This document shows positions 20,605-28,681 of a DNA stretch of 64,000 nt, in pieces. Source of the stretch: Solirubrobacter taibaiensis. Its GTDB lineage: Bacteria > Actinomycetota > Thermoleophilia > Solirubrobacterales > Solirubrobacteraceae. Made by a program: the position numbers and the translations under genes. The notes beneath the pieces were generated by a model. That model was not told where the DNA came from and made no database searches. It saw only the letters and a list, made by a program, of their open reading frames with translations. Where the stretch lies: NCBI GenBank assembly GCA_027587225.1, contig JAPDDQ010000020.1, positions 1 through 64,000 on the forward strand, in the 5' to 3' direction. Position 1 is the first letter of the stretch. Each line of letters opens with the position of its first letter.

Positions 20605-21773
20605 TGTCCGCGCATCCTAATCAGCAAGTAGGCCCCCGTGGCTCCGGTGAGGACGGCTTGGACCAGCAGTAGAAGCCGGTAGTCCAGCAGGGCCACCATC
20701 GCGGCGCCGAGCGCGATGCCCACGATCTGGGGCAGCCCGATGGCGAATTCGCTCGCCGCGTACGTGCGCCCCTGCAACGGACCGGGGGTGCGGCGCTGCA
20801 GCAGCGTGACCATGCCGACGAACATCCACGGTACGCCGAGATTGAGCAGCACCTTGCCCACGAGCACGATCCACAGCACGCCGTCCATCAGCAGCAGCGC
20901 ACCGATGGCGTAGATCGTCATGCCCAGCGCGGCGAGCGCGGTCTCGCCCCGGCGCCGCATCACGCGCGTCGCGGTGACCGCACCCAGGATCGCGCCGAGC
21001 CCGCCCACCGCCATCAGCACGCCGACGAACGAGTCGGGACGGCCGAGCGCGCTCGGGAGCTCGAACAGCAGCGACTCGCTGATGCCGATCACCAGCATGC
21101 ACACGGCGGACGCGAGCACGAGCCGCTTGAGGTCCGGCGTGCGCGCGATGTGCTCGGCGCCGGCGACGGTCGCCCGCAGCCAGTGGCGGGAGTCGCGCTC
21201 CGGCTTGGGTTCGCGCAGCTTGAGCGCGAGCAACGCGCCCGTGGCGAGCAGGAACGTGGTCGCGTCCAGGATCGCCACCGCGCCGCCGCCCGCGACCGTG
21301 TAGAGCCCGGCGCCCGCGACCGGCGCGACGAGCCGCAGCGCCTCGCGCACGGTCTGCAGCGTCGCGTTGGCCGTCGGCAGCAGGTCGGCGGGGAGCAACG
21401 TCACCAGCAGCGCGGATTGGCCGGCGGTGAGGATCACGTACGAAGCGCCGTAGGCGGTGGCGACGGCGTAGATGATCCACACGTCCCCGGCGTCGCGGAC
21501 GAACAGCAGCGGCAGCACGACGAGCGCCGTGAGCGGGTTGACCGCGATCAGCAGCGTCCGCCGGCGCATCCGGTCGACCAGCAGGCCACCGAGCGGGGCG
21601 AGCAGTTGCGGCGCGGCGATGCAGAAGATCACCATGCCCGCCGCGGAGCTCGAGCCCGTGAGCTCCTTCGCCCACAGGCCGAGCGCGAGCCACAGCGCGG
21701 TATCGCCGAGCAGGCTGAAGGACTGGCCGAGCAGGAACAGCCGTGCGTCGCGATGGGCGAGCAGGGGCCTCAT
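20490..21773 (-). CDS. MFS transporter
   Basis: This 427-residue major facilitator protein has about 12 membrane segments. The N-terminal LFLLGQSFSLLGDTALWLAL and the loop GLLVDRMRRRTLLIAVN between segments 2 and 3 are typical of the EntS/drug-efflux branch. Its start overlaps the regulator stop (ATGA). The last ~38 residues after AYLLIRMRG are arginine- and tryptophan-rich. They are read from the same DNA as the start of the ATP-grasp gene, so the natural C-terminus was probably extended by loss of an earlier stop. Substrate unknown. Confidence 0.9.
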   Translation of the reverse strand: MRPLLAHRDARLFLLGQSFSLLGDTALWLALGLWAKELTGSSSAAGMVIFCIAAPQLLAPLGGLLVDRMRRRTLLIAVNPLTALVVLPLLFVRDAGDVWIIYAVATAYGASYVILTAGQSALLVTLLPADLLPTANATLQTVREALRLVAPVAGAGLYTVAGGGAVAILDATTFLLATGALLALKLREPKPERDSRHWLRATVAGAEHIARTPDLKRLVLASAVCMLVIGISESLLFELPSALGRPDSFVGVLMAVGGLGAILGAVTATRVMRRRGETALAALGMTIYAIGALLLMDGVLWIVLVGKVLLNLGVPWMFVGMVTLLQRRTPGPLQGRTYAASEFAIGLPQIVGIALGAAMVALLDYRLLLLVQAVLTGATGAYLLIRMRGQWRPWTLISTTSWSMPTGKRVRMRARSWPRWRRSGPRP

Positions 21774-22333
21774 AGCCGGTACGCGAACGTGAGGAACTCG
21801 ACGCGCTTGGCGCCGTGGGGCTGATCCTCGGTCGGCTCACGCCGATCGCCGTAGGGCGCGAACACCGCAAGCAAGGCCTCGTCGATCTCCTTGACCTCGT
21901 CGGGCGTGAGGTGCAGCGCCACCTGGTTCCAGCCGAGCGCCGCGCGCCACACCTCCGGCAGCGCGCGGTTGTCTTCGAGGCCGCGTTCGGCCCGCTCGAT
22001 GAACCGGTGGCTGTAGAGGCGGCTCAGCTCGCGGGCGGCCGCGGCCGTCTCGTCGTCGGCGTGGACCTCGGTGAACCGCAACCCGAGCTCCTTGCGCCGC
22101 CACGGCCGGCGTCGACCGGTGCCTCCCTCGGCCTCCTCGACGAACCCGTACTTGGCGAGCTGGCGCAGATGAAACGACGTGTTCGCAGGGCTCTCCCCCA
22201 CGATCTCGCCCGCCTCGGTGGCGGTCAGCTGTGCGTGGACGGTCAGCGCCTCGAGCAGCGCGATCCGGACGGGGTGGGCGAGCGCGCGCATCGCCTTCGG
22301 GTCATTGAGCTCCCGTGGCGCATCGAAAGACAT
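21770..22333 (-). CDS. ArsR/winged-helix transcriptional regulator
   Basis: A 187-residue DNA-binding protein with an N-terminal winged helix: MRALAHPVRIALLEALTVHA, then LTATEAGEIVGESPANTSFH and LRQLAKYGFVEEAE. The C-terminal half (from about residue 90) is a helical dimerisation or ligand region. No clustered cysteines suggest a metal sensor. It is coupled to the MFS gene by a four-base overlap and likely controls it. An A/T-rich palindrome sits immediately upstream of the start codon. Confidence 0.9.
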   Translation of the reverse strand: MSFDAPRELNDPKAMRALAHPVRIALLEALTVHAQLTATEAGEIVGESPANTSFHLRQLAKYGFVEEAEGGTGRRRPWRRKELGLRFTEVHADDETAAAARELSRLYSHRFIERAERGLEDNRALPEVWRAALGWNQVALHLTPDEVKEIDEALLAVFAPYGDRREPTEDQPHGAKRVEFLTFAYRL

Positions 22334-22334
22334 G

Positions 22335-22388
22335 TTTCGAAAGATATCTTGCTATCCCAGATCCTTCAAGTCGAAAGTGATCTTTCGA
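22335..22388. promoter_or_regulatory. Palindromes upstream of the ArsR-type regulator
   Basis: AAGATATCTT (22341-22350) is a perfect palindrome joined to TTTCGAAA (22335-22342), two bases from the regulator ATG. A second dyad, TCGAAAG-TGAT-CTTTCGA (22371-22388), lies in the end of the phosphoesterase gene. The shared TCGAAAG half-site suggests autoregulation. Positional inference only. Confidence 0.4.
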
Positions 22389-22834
22389 TCCTTGATCCGC
22401 GCGAGCCCGAGCGTGTGCGTCGGCTGCCGGCGCCGCTCCGTGGGCGAACCCGGATTGAAGATCTGGAAGCCGTCAGCGGCCGTCTCGTGGAGCGGGATGT
22501 GCGAGTGGCCGAAGATCACCGCGTCCTCGTCGGGGAAGCGGCGGCGCATCCGCGCCAGGCGGCCGGTGGCGGGTCCCGCGTCGTGGAGCATCCCGATCCG
22601 CACCCCCTCGAACTCCAGGGTGCGCTGCAGCGGGAGTCGCGCCTGGAGCCAGCTGTCGTCCACGTTTCCCCGCACGGCGTGCACCGGCGGCCCGAGCGCC
22701 TGCAGCGCCTCCAGCACCGAGCGCTCCATCAGGTCCCCGGCGTGCAGGATCGCGTCGACACCGACCAGGTGCTCGACCGGAAGCCGCCGGTTGCCCCGCG
22801 GCATGTGGGTGTCGGAGATCACCGCAAGCAGCAC
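22352..22834 (-). CDS. YfcE/MJ0936-type metallophosphoesterase
   Basis: A 160-residue calcineurin-like phosphoesterase of the small YfcE/MJ0936 class, which hydrolyses phosphodiesters with two metal ions. Metal motifs are visible in order: ISDTHMPRG near residue 8, ILHAGDLM near 34, VRGNVDDSW near 58, FGHSHIP near 113 and NPGSPTERR near 131. Length and motifs are complete. It starts 26 bases from the divergent tRNA-Arg gene and precedes the regulator by 18 bases. Confidence 0.93.
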   Translation of the reverse strand: MLLAVISDTHMPRGNRRLPVEHLVGVDAILHAGDLMERSVLEALQALGPPVHAVRGNVDDSWLQARLPLQRTLEFEGVRIGMLHDAGPATGRLARMRRRFPDEDAVIFGHSHIPLHETAADGFQIFNPGSPTERRRQPTHTLGLARIKDRKITFDLKDLG

Positions 22835-22860
22835 GGCGGCCGCTAAGCTAGCGAGCCCGA

Positions 22861-22933
22861 GCGCCCGTAGCTCAGTGGATAGAGCGCGCGCCTCCGGAGC
22901 GCGAGGTCACTGGTTCGAATCCAGTCGGGCGCG
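22861..22933 (+). tRNA. tRNA-Arg (anticodon CCG)
   Basis: A complete cloverleaf: acceptor arms GCGCCCG and CGGGCGC, D arm GCTC/GAGC, anticodon stem CGCGC/GCGCG with loop CTCCGGA (anticodon CCG, reading CGG), and T arm ACTGG-TTCGAAT-CCAGT. The discriminator base is G and no CCA is encoded. CGG is a common codon in this GC-rich genome. The end of the HD-GYP gene runs antisense through it. Confidence 0.97.
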
Positions 22934-24044
22934 TCACGTCGAGCAGGTGCTGCTGGATCGCGCCGAACACGCGCCGCGCCTTGCTCAACTCCTCGCGATC
23001 CGCCCCGGACTGGTGGACCAACCGCAGCGTCAGCTGCGCGAAGCGCTCGAGGAACAGGTGGCGCTCGAGCAGTGTCGCCGCGTGCGTGTGGGCATACCGC
23101 ATCAGTGCCTCGGAGCCCGTCTCGGCGGCGAGGTAGCGCCCCTGCGCGCAGCCGTCCGCGAGCCCGTCGGCCCAGCGGTCGAGCACCTCGACCGCGTCGT
23201 CACTCGCGAACCACCCCTGCGGGCCGTCGCGGTACAGCGAAGCCGCGGCCGCGGCGGCGAGCTTCGGGCCATGGGCGTGGAGGATCTCCGCGAGCGCGAG
23301 CACCGGGCCGTCGGGCGGGTCCATCGGGCGCACGACGGGCTGGACGCCGATCTCCTCCGAGAGCCGGCGGACCGCCTCGAGCGGGAAGCGGCGATGCCCG
23401 CCGGGCGTGCGGTGCGTCTCGATCCGACCCTCGTCGGACCACCGGCGCAGCCGACTGGGACTGATCCGGAGCGTCTCGGCGGCGGCGTGGAGTGAGAGGA
23501 AGGTGTCGTCCAGTGCGGCGACGGGCGGCTCGGGCGGGTAGCGCCGCAGCACCGTCGCGGCGATGTCGAGATCGTCGAGGAACACGTTCACGACCTGTGG
23601 GTCGAGCTGGGTGCCGCGCTCGGACTTGAGCGTGTTCACGGCTTCGTCGACGGTGCCGGCGGGCCGGTAGACGCGGTCCGTGGTGAGCGCGTCGAACACG
23701 TCGGCCACGGCGACGATCCGGCCGGCCAGCGGGATACTGTCGCCGCGCAACTGGTTCGGATAGCCGTCTCCGGCGAACCGCTCGTGGTGCGTGAGCGCGA
23801 TCTCCGCGGCCAACTCGAACGCCGGCTCGCCGGAGCCGGCCAGCATCGCGTGCCCTGTCAAGGGGTGCTCTTGCACCTCGTTGCGCTCGGCGGCCGTGAG
23901 CGGCGCCGGGCGCTGCGCGATGCCGTTCATACCGAGGTCGTGGAGGCGGCTTGCCGCTCCTATCAGCTCACCATCGAGGCCCATGCGCTGCCCCACGGCG
24001 GCGCAATAGCAACTGATGCGCTGGAGATGGGACGCACTCTCCAT
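22872..24044 (-). CDS. HD-GYP phosphohydrolase fused to a MerR-type helix-turn-helix
   Basis: From ATG 24044 (390 residues). The first ~170 residues are an HD-GYP domain with LHDLGMNGI (the HD pair) and HHERFAGDGYPNQL (the GYP motif), as in c-di-GMP phosphodiesterases. Residues about 185-230 form a MerR/excisionase helix-turn-helix with LRISPSRLRRWSDEGRIE and GGHRRF. The last ~140 residues are an unrecognised all-helical domain. The final ~20 residues (from RPTGFEPVTSRSG) are antisense tRNA-Arg, so the natural stop was lost or never existed. The fusion suggests a DNA-binding regulator that responds to or degrades c-di-GMP. Confidence 0.85.
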   Translation of the reverse strand: MESASHLQRISCYCAAVGQRMGLDGELIGAASRLHDLGMNGIAQRPAPLTAAERNEVQEHPLTGHAMLAGSGEPAFELAAEIALTHHERFAGDGYPNQLRGDSIPLAGRIVAVADVFDALTTDRVYRPAGTVDEAVNTLKSERGTQLDPQVVNVFLDDLDIAATVLRRYPPEPPVAALDDTFLSLHAAAETLRISPSRLRRWSDEGRIETHRTPGGHRRFPLEAVRRLSEEIGVQPVVRPMDPPDGPVLALAEILHAHGPKLAAAAAASLYRDGPQGWFASDDAVEVLDRWADGLADGCAQGRYLAAETGSEALMRYAHTHAATLLERHLFLERFAQLTLRLVHQSGADREELSKARRVFGAIQQHLLDVTRPTGFEPVTSRSGGARSIH

Positions 24045-24081
24045 GCCGCGACTGTAGGCCACCCAGCGGGGGCAATGCGTC

Positions 24082-24117
24082 ACTGGTGAGGTTGTAATTC
24101 CTGGCTACATCACCAGT
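24082..24117. repeat. Inverted repeat upstream of the HD-GYP gene
   Basis: ACTGGTGA (24082-24089) and TCACCAGT (24110-24117) form a perfect 8-bp stem. Within the loop TGTA and TACA also pair. It sits between the zinc-ribbon gene stop and the HD-GYP start, 38 bases from the latter. It may be a terminator for the former or an operator for the latter. Confidence 0.55.
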
Positions 24118-25685
24118 CAGAACGGCGACGCGCCACCTTCCGCCCCGGACGCCGAGAGTGCGCCGCCGGCGGCGCCGAGCAGCGCGCCGCCGATCAGGAA
24201 GATCGCGAGCACCGACCCGTCCCCGGCGTCGCCGTGGAACAGCCCGCCGGCCAGCAGGACGGCGATCGCCATCGTCACCGCCCACGCCGGTCCGGTGATG
24301 GCGCCCCAAGCGGCCGCGGTGGTGGGTTTCTCCGCGCCGAGCGCCCGCGCGGCGGCGAACCCGGCGTACAGGGCGCCGAGCGCGTTCAGGCTCAGCAGGA
24401 GCACCAGCGCCGGCAGGAACACGTACGCGGGAAGCTCGTCGTCGTAGGCGAAGATCCGGAACGAGCCGTTGCTGCCGGGAATGTCGCTCGGGTCGTTGAC
24501 CGGGAACGGGAGCCCGAGCGCGCTGTTGGCGTCCGGGCGGAAGATCGCGCCCGCGCCGAGCGCCGTGAGGTGGATGCCGTGCTCGGCGGCGAACACGGTC
24601 TCCTCGATCAAGGCGGTCGGAGCTGAGCGGCTCTCGCGCACCCCGCCGGCGTCGGCCCCGACCTGCACGAGCCAGCCGACGAGCGCGATCGCCGTGCACG
24701 TGACCAGCACGGCCGCGAGCGGGCGCAGCGTCGCCGCGACGGCGGTCAGCACGCGCTGGACGATCGGCGGGATGGTCACCAGCTCCTTCAGCGGGAGCTT
24801 GGTGGACGCGCCGATCAGGCCGCCGACGACGCCCCACAGCAGGCCGAGGGCGAACGTGTTCCCGGCCGACGGCGACACGTTCGTCGCCTCCGTCTCGCCG
24901 CCGATGACGGCGAACACGAGCATCAGCACGCCGAACGGGACCGCGACGAGCAGCGCCCACCCCAGCCGGGCGAGCGTGGTCGCGCCCTCCGTGCGGTGGA
25001 TCTGCCAGCGGGTCGCGAACGCGATCGCCGCCAGCGGGATCGCCAAGAAGATCATCGGGTGGATCCGGCGGCTGCCGGCCAGCAGGAAGCCCGGGTCGAC
25101 CATCGGCGCGAGCAGCGTCCCGACCGCCTGCCGGAACGTCTCGACCAGCAGCGAAGCCTCGAAGCCGGCGAGGCCGATCAGCGACGCGTCGGGGGTGATG
25201 AGCGCGATCAGGAACCCGGCGACGAGCACGACGCCCGCCGCCGCGGCGCCGGCGATCGCCGCGGCGATGATCCCGGGCAGCGCGAGCCGCTCGCGCAGCA
25301 GCCCGGACAACTCGGCGGCCTGTGGGTCGACGGCGCCGATCCGGTCCTGAAAGGTCCTGTTAGGCGGTGGCGGAGGCGCCTCGGCCGCCTTGGGCTCCGG
25401 CGGCGGGACAGCCCGGATCACCGCCTCGGTGGGGAACGTCGGCGCGGGCCGGTCCTCGTCTTCCGGCTCCACGGGCACTGGCGCCGGGGGCTGGACCGCG
25501 CGGATCACGGCCTCGGTCGGGAACGTCGGCGCGGGGCGATCGTCACTCTCGTCCGGGAGCAGGAACTCGTCCTGGCTCGCCCCGCAAGACGGGCAGAAAC
25601 GCGCGCGGGCGCTGATGCGCTCGCCACAGTTGGGGCAGAAGCTCGTCTCGTTCAAGAAGTTCCCGTTTGCCTCACTCGCGCTCAA
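24117..25685 (-). CDS. Zinc-ribbon multi-pass membrane protein
   Basis: The N-terminus carries a double zinc ribbon, FCPNCGERISARARFCPSCGA (four cysteines). A P/E-rich linker follows in which the segment RPAPTFPTEAVIRAV occurs twice 35 residues apart. About residues 130-520 hold eight or more hydrophobic segments. The only in-frame starts are TTG 25685 (522 residues) and TTG 25655 (512 residues). The second has GGGAAC a few bases ahead and is equally plausible. It is divergent from the vWA operon with almost no intergenic space. I do not recognise a family; a membrane regulator or stress protein with a cytoplasmic zinc ribbon is a guess. Confidence 0.75.
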   Translation of the reverse strand: MSASEANGNFLNETSFCPNCGERISARARFCPSCGASQDEFLLPDESDDRPAPTFPTEAVIRAVQPPAPVPVEPEDEDRPAPTFPTEAVIRAVPPPEPKAAEAPPPPPNRTFQDRIGAVDPQAAELSGLLRERLALPGIIAAAIAGAAAAGVVLVAGFLIALITPDASLIGLAGFEASLLVETFRQAVGTLLAPMVDPGFLLAGSRRIHPMIFLAIPLAAIAFATRWQIHRTEGATTLARLGWALLVAVPFGVLMLVFAVIGGETEATNVSPSAGNTFALGLLWGVVGGLIGASTKLPLKELVTIPPIVQRVLTAVAATLRPLAAVLVTCTAIALVGWLVQVGADAGGVRESRSAPTALIEETVFAAEHGIHLTALGAGAIFRPDANSALGLPFPVNDPSDIPGSNGSFRIFAYDDELPAYVFLPALVLLLSLNALGALYAGFAAARALGAEKPTTAAAWGAITGPAWAVTMAIAVLLAGGLFHGDAGDGSVLAIFLIGGALLGAAGGALSASGAEGGASPF

Positions 25686-25704
25686 TGGGTATCACTTGCG
25701 GCCG

Positions 25705-27090
25705 ATGGACGCGCGGGCATGGATGGTGCGTCTGACCCTGGGGGCGGGTCTGGCGGGTGGGTTTGCGGCGCAGGCGCTGGCACAGACTCCAACCCCGACA
25801 CCATCGGTCACGGCGCCCACCGGCTCGCCGACGCCGACGGCCACGCTCGCCCCGAGCGGCGCGCCCAAGATCCTGCTCGCGTTCGACGCGTCGGGCTCGA
25901 TGCGCACCGACGACGGCAAGGGCACACCGAAGATCGACGCGGCCAAGGAAGGCGCGGTGGCGCTGCTCAGCACGCTGCCGGACTCCACCGAGGTCGGGCT
26001 GCGCCTGTTCGGCGGGACCCGGCCGTCGCGGCCGATCGGGCCCGCCTGCCAGGACTCCAGCCTCGTGCTCCCGCTGGGCCGGGTGGATCGCGGCGAGGCC
26101 GAGGCCTCGATCCGCTCGTTCAAGGCGCGCGGCCGCACCCCGATCGCCTACGCGCTCGAGCAGGCCGCGAAGGACCTGGGCGACAGCGGCTCGCGCACGA
26201 TCGTGCTCGTCTCCGACGGCGAGGACACGTGCCAGCCGCCGGCGCCGTGCGACGTCGCCGCGGAGATCTCCAAAGGCGGCGTGGAGCTGCGGATCCAGGC
26301 GATCGGGTTCCGCGTCGACGAGGAGGCGCGGAAGGAGCTCGAGTGCATCGCCGCGGCCGGCGGCGGCGTGTACCGCGACGCGACCGACGCGGCTTCGCTG
26401 CGGCAGGAGCTGCGCGTGTTGTCCACGCGCGCGCTGCGCGAGTACGTCGCGCGTGGCGCCGCGACCAAGGGCGGCCCGAGCGCCCGCGCGGCCACGGTGC
26501 TCAAGCCGGGCCGCTACGTGGACAAGATCCTGCCGGACTCCGAGCACTGGTTCGCCGTGGATCTCGCGCGCGGCGAGACGCTGAAGGCGAGCGTGTCGTT
26601 CATCGCCCCTGAGCGCGGGATCGAGGACTACGGCACGGACTCCTCGCTGGACATCGTCACGCCCGACTTCGACATCCCGGGCTACCAGAACTCCTCCGCG
26701 TCGGGCACGCCGTTCGACCGCCGCGGCTACGTCAGCGCACTCGGCGCCGTGTCGCGGCCGATCGGCGTCGGCGAGCAGGCCGAGGAGGGCCAGCCGTTCT
26801 CCAAGCCCGGCCGCTACTACCTCAAGGTCGGCTTCGAGGACTCGAGCGAGAAAGCGCTCTACAACCTGACCGGCGGGAAGCCCTACGACGCCGAGTTGGC
26901 GGTCGAGGTGCTGGGCCGGTCGGGCAAGGGGCCGGCGAAGGAGCCCGCGCAGAAGGTCACGCCCGCGCAGGCCTCCTTCACGCCGAACGAGCCGCCGAGC
27001 GCGGCGATCCTCACGCTCGTCGGCGGCGGGCTGGCCGCGGCCGGGTTCGCGGGCGCGGCGGTCTTCACGTTCCGGAGACGACGCCCGTGA
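25705..27090 (+). CDS. Secreted von Willebrand factor A domain protein
   Basis: From ATG 25705 (461 residues; ATG 25723 is an alternative). A signal peptide (VRLTLGAGLAGGFAAQALA) and a T/P-rich spacer precede a vWA domain. The metal-ion-dependent adhesion site is intact: DASGSM near residue 64, a conserved threonine in GRTPIAYALEQA and aspartate in LVSDGEDT. Residues about 265-420 form a second domain that starts LKPGRYVDKILPDSEHWF. A C-terminal membrane helix with the RRRRP tail anchors it outside the cell. Its stop overlaps the next gene (GTGA). Confidence 0.88.
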   Translation: MDARAWMVRLTLGAGLAGGFAAQALAQTPTPTPSVTAPTGSPTPTATLAPSGAPKILLAFDASGSMRTDDGKGTPKIDAAKEGAVALLSTLPDSTEVGLRLFGGTRPSRPIGPACQDSSLVLPLGRVDRGEAEASIRSFKARGRTPIAYALEQAAKDLGDSGSRTIVLVSDGEDTCQPPAPCDVAAEISKGGVELRIQAIGFRVDEEARKELECIAAAGGGVYRDATDAASLRQELRVLSTRALREYVARGAATKGGPSARAATVLKPGRYVDKILPDSEHWFAVDLARGETLKASVSFIAPERGIEDYGTDSSLDIVTPDFDIPGYQNSSASGTPFDRRGYVSALGAVSRPIGVGEQAEEGQPFSKPGRYYLKVGFEDSSEKALYNLTGGKPYDAELAVEVLGRSGKGPAKEPAQKVTPAQASFTPNEPPSAAILTLVGGGLAAAGFAGAAVFTFRRRRP

Positions 27091-27869
27091 GGCGCACCGT
27101 CATCGCGCTCGCCGCGCTGCTGCTGGCCGCGCCGGCCGCGCACGCGCAGGACGAGGGCACGCCGATCGTCGGCGGCGGCTCCTTCAACGTCGCCCCGCTG
27201 CTCAAACCAGGCCGCTACGCCGACACCGTCGCGGCCGGCGAGACCGTGTACTGGAAGGTCGCGCTGCAGAAGGGGCAGGTGCTCAAGGCCCGCGCGATCG
27301 TCGACGTCTCGGAGATCGAGACGGACTACTCCGCATCCGACTATCAGCCCGGGCTGGCCCAGCTCGACTACCGGATGGACCTGTTCAGCCCGATCCGCGA
27401 GCAGCTCAGCAACGAGAACACGCCGGAGTACAACAAGGCCACGGCCGACCTCGAAGGTGATGACGACGCGGGCGCGAAGACCGGCGAGGTGCAAGGTCCG
27501 CGCGTGCTCGGCTTCGAGCAGATCCTCGCCGGCGACTTCAGCGCCGACAAGTTCCCCGCTCCCGGCGAGTGGTACCTGAGCGTCAGCGTCGCCGACTCCG
27601 ACACCCAGCCCGCCGAGGTGCCCGCCGAGTTCCCGCTGGACCTCGAGATCACCATCGAGGGCGAGGCGCAGCCGTCGTCGGCGGACTTCGCGTCCAAGCT
27701 CGCGACGCCCACCCCGGCGCCGACGGAGGCGCCGCTGCAACGGCCGGAGCTGCTGACCGCGTCGGCCGACGCGGGCGACCCGACGCTGACGATCGCGCTC
27801 GTCGGCGTGCTGGCGCTGCTCGGCGGCCTCGGCCTGGGCGCGCTCGCCGTCCGTGTGCTGCCGCAGTGA
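27087..27869 (+). CDS. Membrane-anchored exported protein related to the vWA protein's second domain
   Basis: A 260-residue protein with a signal peptide (TVIALAALLLAAPAAHA) and a C-terminal membrane helix (IALVGVLALLGGLGLGALAV). Its body starts LLKPGRYADTVAAGETVYWK. This parallels the second domain of the upstream vWA protein (LKPGRY, charged residue, W/Y, LARGETLKA versus LQKGQVLKA), so the two genes share a module. It begins at GTG 27087. No enzymatic motif is visible. Together they probably form an envelope complex. Confidence 0.8.
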   Translation: MRRTVIALAALLLAAPAAHAQDEGTPIVGGGSFNVAPLLKPGRYADTVAAGETVYWKVALQKGQVLKARAIVDVSEIETDYSASDYQPGLAQLDYRMDLFSPIREQLSNENTPEYNKATADLEGDDDAGAKTGEVQGPRVLGFEQILAGDFSADKFPAPGEWYLSVSVADSDTQPAEVPAEFPLDLEITIEGEAQPSSADFASKLATPTPAPTEAPLQRPELLTASADAGDPTLTIALVGVLALLGGLGLGALAVRVLPQ

Positions 27870-28681
27870 AGGTCTTCGTCATCAGCGACATGGAGGGCGT
27901 CGCCGGCATCTGCCGGTGGGACCAGGTCGTGGCCGGCAAGCCCGGGTACGAGGAAGGCCGGATCCTCTACACGGAGGAGCTCAACGCCGCGGTGCGGGGC
28001 GCGTTCGCGGCGGGCGCGACCGACGTCGTGGTGATGGACTGCCACGGCGCGGGCGGGGACCGCTCGTTCAACAGCCTCGTCCCCGACCGGCTCGACCCGC
28101 GGGCCGAGTTCGTGGTGCAGACGCGCTGGACCGAGTACACCGGCTTCCTCGAGCAGGGCTGCGACGCCGCCCTGTTCATCGGCCAGCACGCGATGGCCGG
28201 CGCCGAGCGCGGCGTGCTCTCGCACACCGTGTCCTCGACCAACTGGCACGCGCTGTACTTCAACGGCGTCGAGGTCGGCGAGGTCGGCATCAACGCCGCG
28301 CTGTGCGGCACCTGGGGCACGCCCGTCGTGCTCGTCACGGGCGACGATGTGGTCTGCGCGGAGTCGGCGGCGCTGCTCGGTCCGGGCCTGCAGACGCTCG
28401 CGGTCAAGACCGGGCTCGGCCGCTTCAGCGCCCGTCACCACTCCCCCGCCCGTGCCCGTGAGGAGATCGAGCAGGCGTCCCGCGCCGCGCTGCGCGCCCC
28501 ACAGGACGCGCCGGTCTACGACCCCGGCGCGCCCTGCACGATCACCGTCGAGCTCAACACCGCCGACCAGGCCGACCCCTACCGCAACCGCGGCGACGTG
28601 ATCGTCACCGGCCCGCGGACGATCGAGGCCACCGCGGGCACGTGGTGGGAGGCCTGGCGGGCGATCTACCTGACGCGCTAG
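27866..28681 (+). CDS. M55 family D-aminopeptidase (DppA-like)
   Basis: From GTG 27866 (271 residues). M55 enzymes are zinc D-aminopeptidases that cut peptides with D-amino acids. The first metal motif is VFVISDMEGVAGI (SDxEG). Further ligands appear in DVVVMDCHGAGGD and in ALFIGQHAMAGAE. Residues GVLSHTVSST and WGTPVVLVTGDD are family-typical. It has no signal peptide, so it acts in the cytoplasm, possibly recycling cell-wall peptides. It is the third gene of the vWA operon with a four-base overlap, and its stop overlaps that of the convergent gene. Confidence 0.92.
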   Translation: MKVFVISDMEGVAGICRWDQVVAGKPGYEEGRILYTEELNAAVRGAFAAGATDVVVMDCHGAGGDRSFNSLVPDRLDPRAEFVVQTRWTEYTGFLEQGCDAALFIGQHAMAGAERGVLSHTVSSTNWHALYFNGVEVGEVGINAALCGTWGTPVVLVTGDDVVCAESAALLGPGLQTLAVKTGLGRFSARHHSPARAREEIEQASRAALRAPQDAPVYDPGAPCTITVELNTADQADPYRNRGDVIVTGPRTIEATAGTWWEAWRAIYLTR

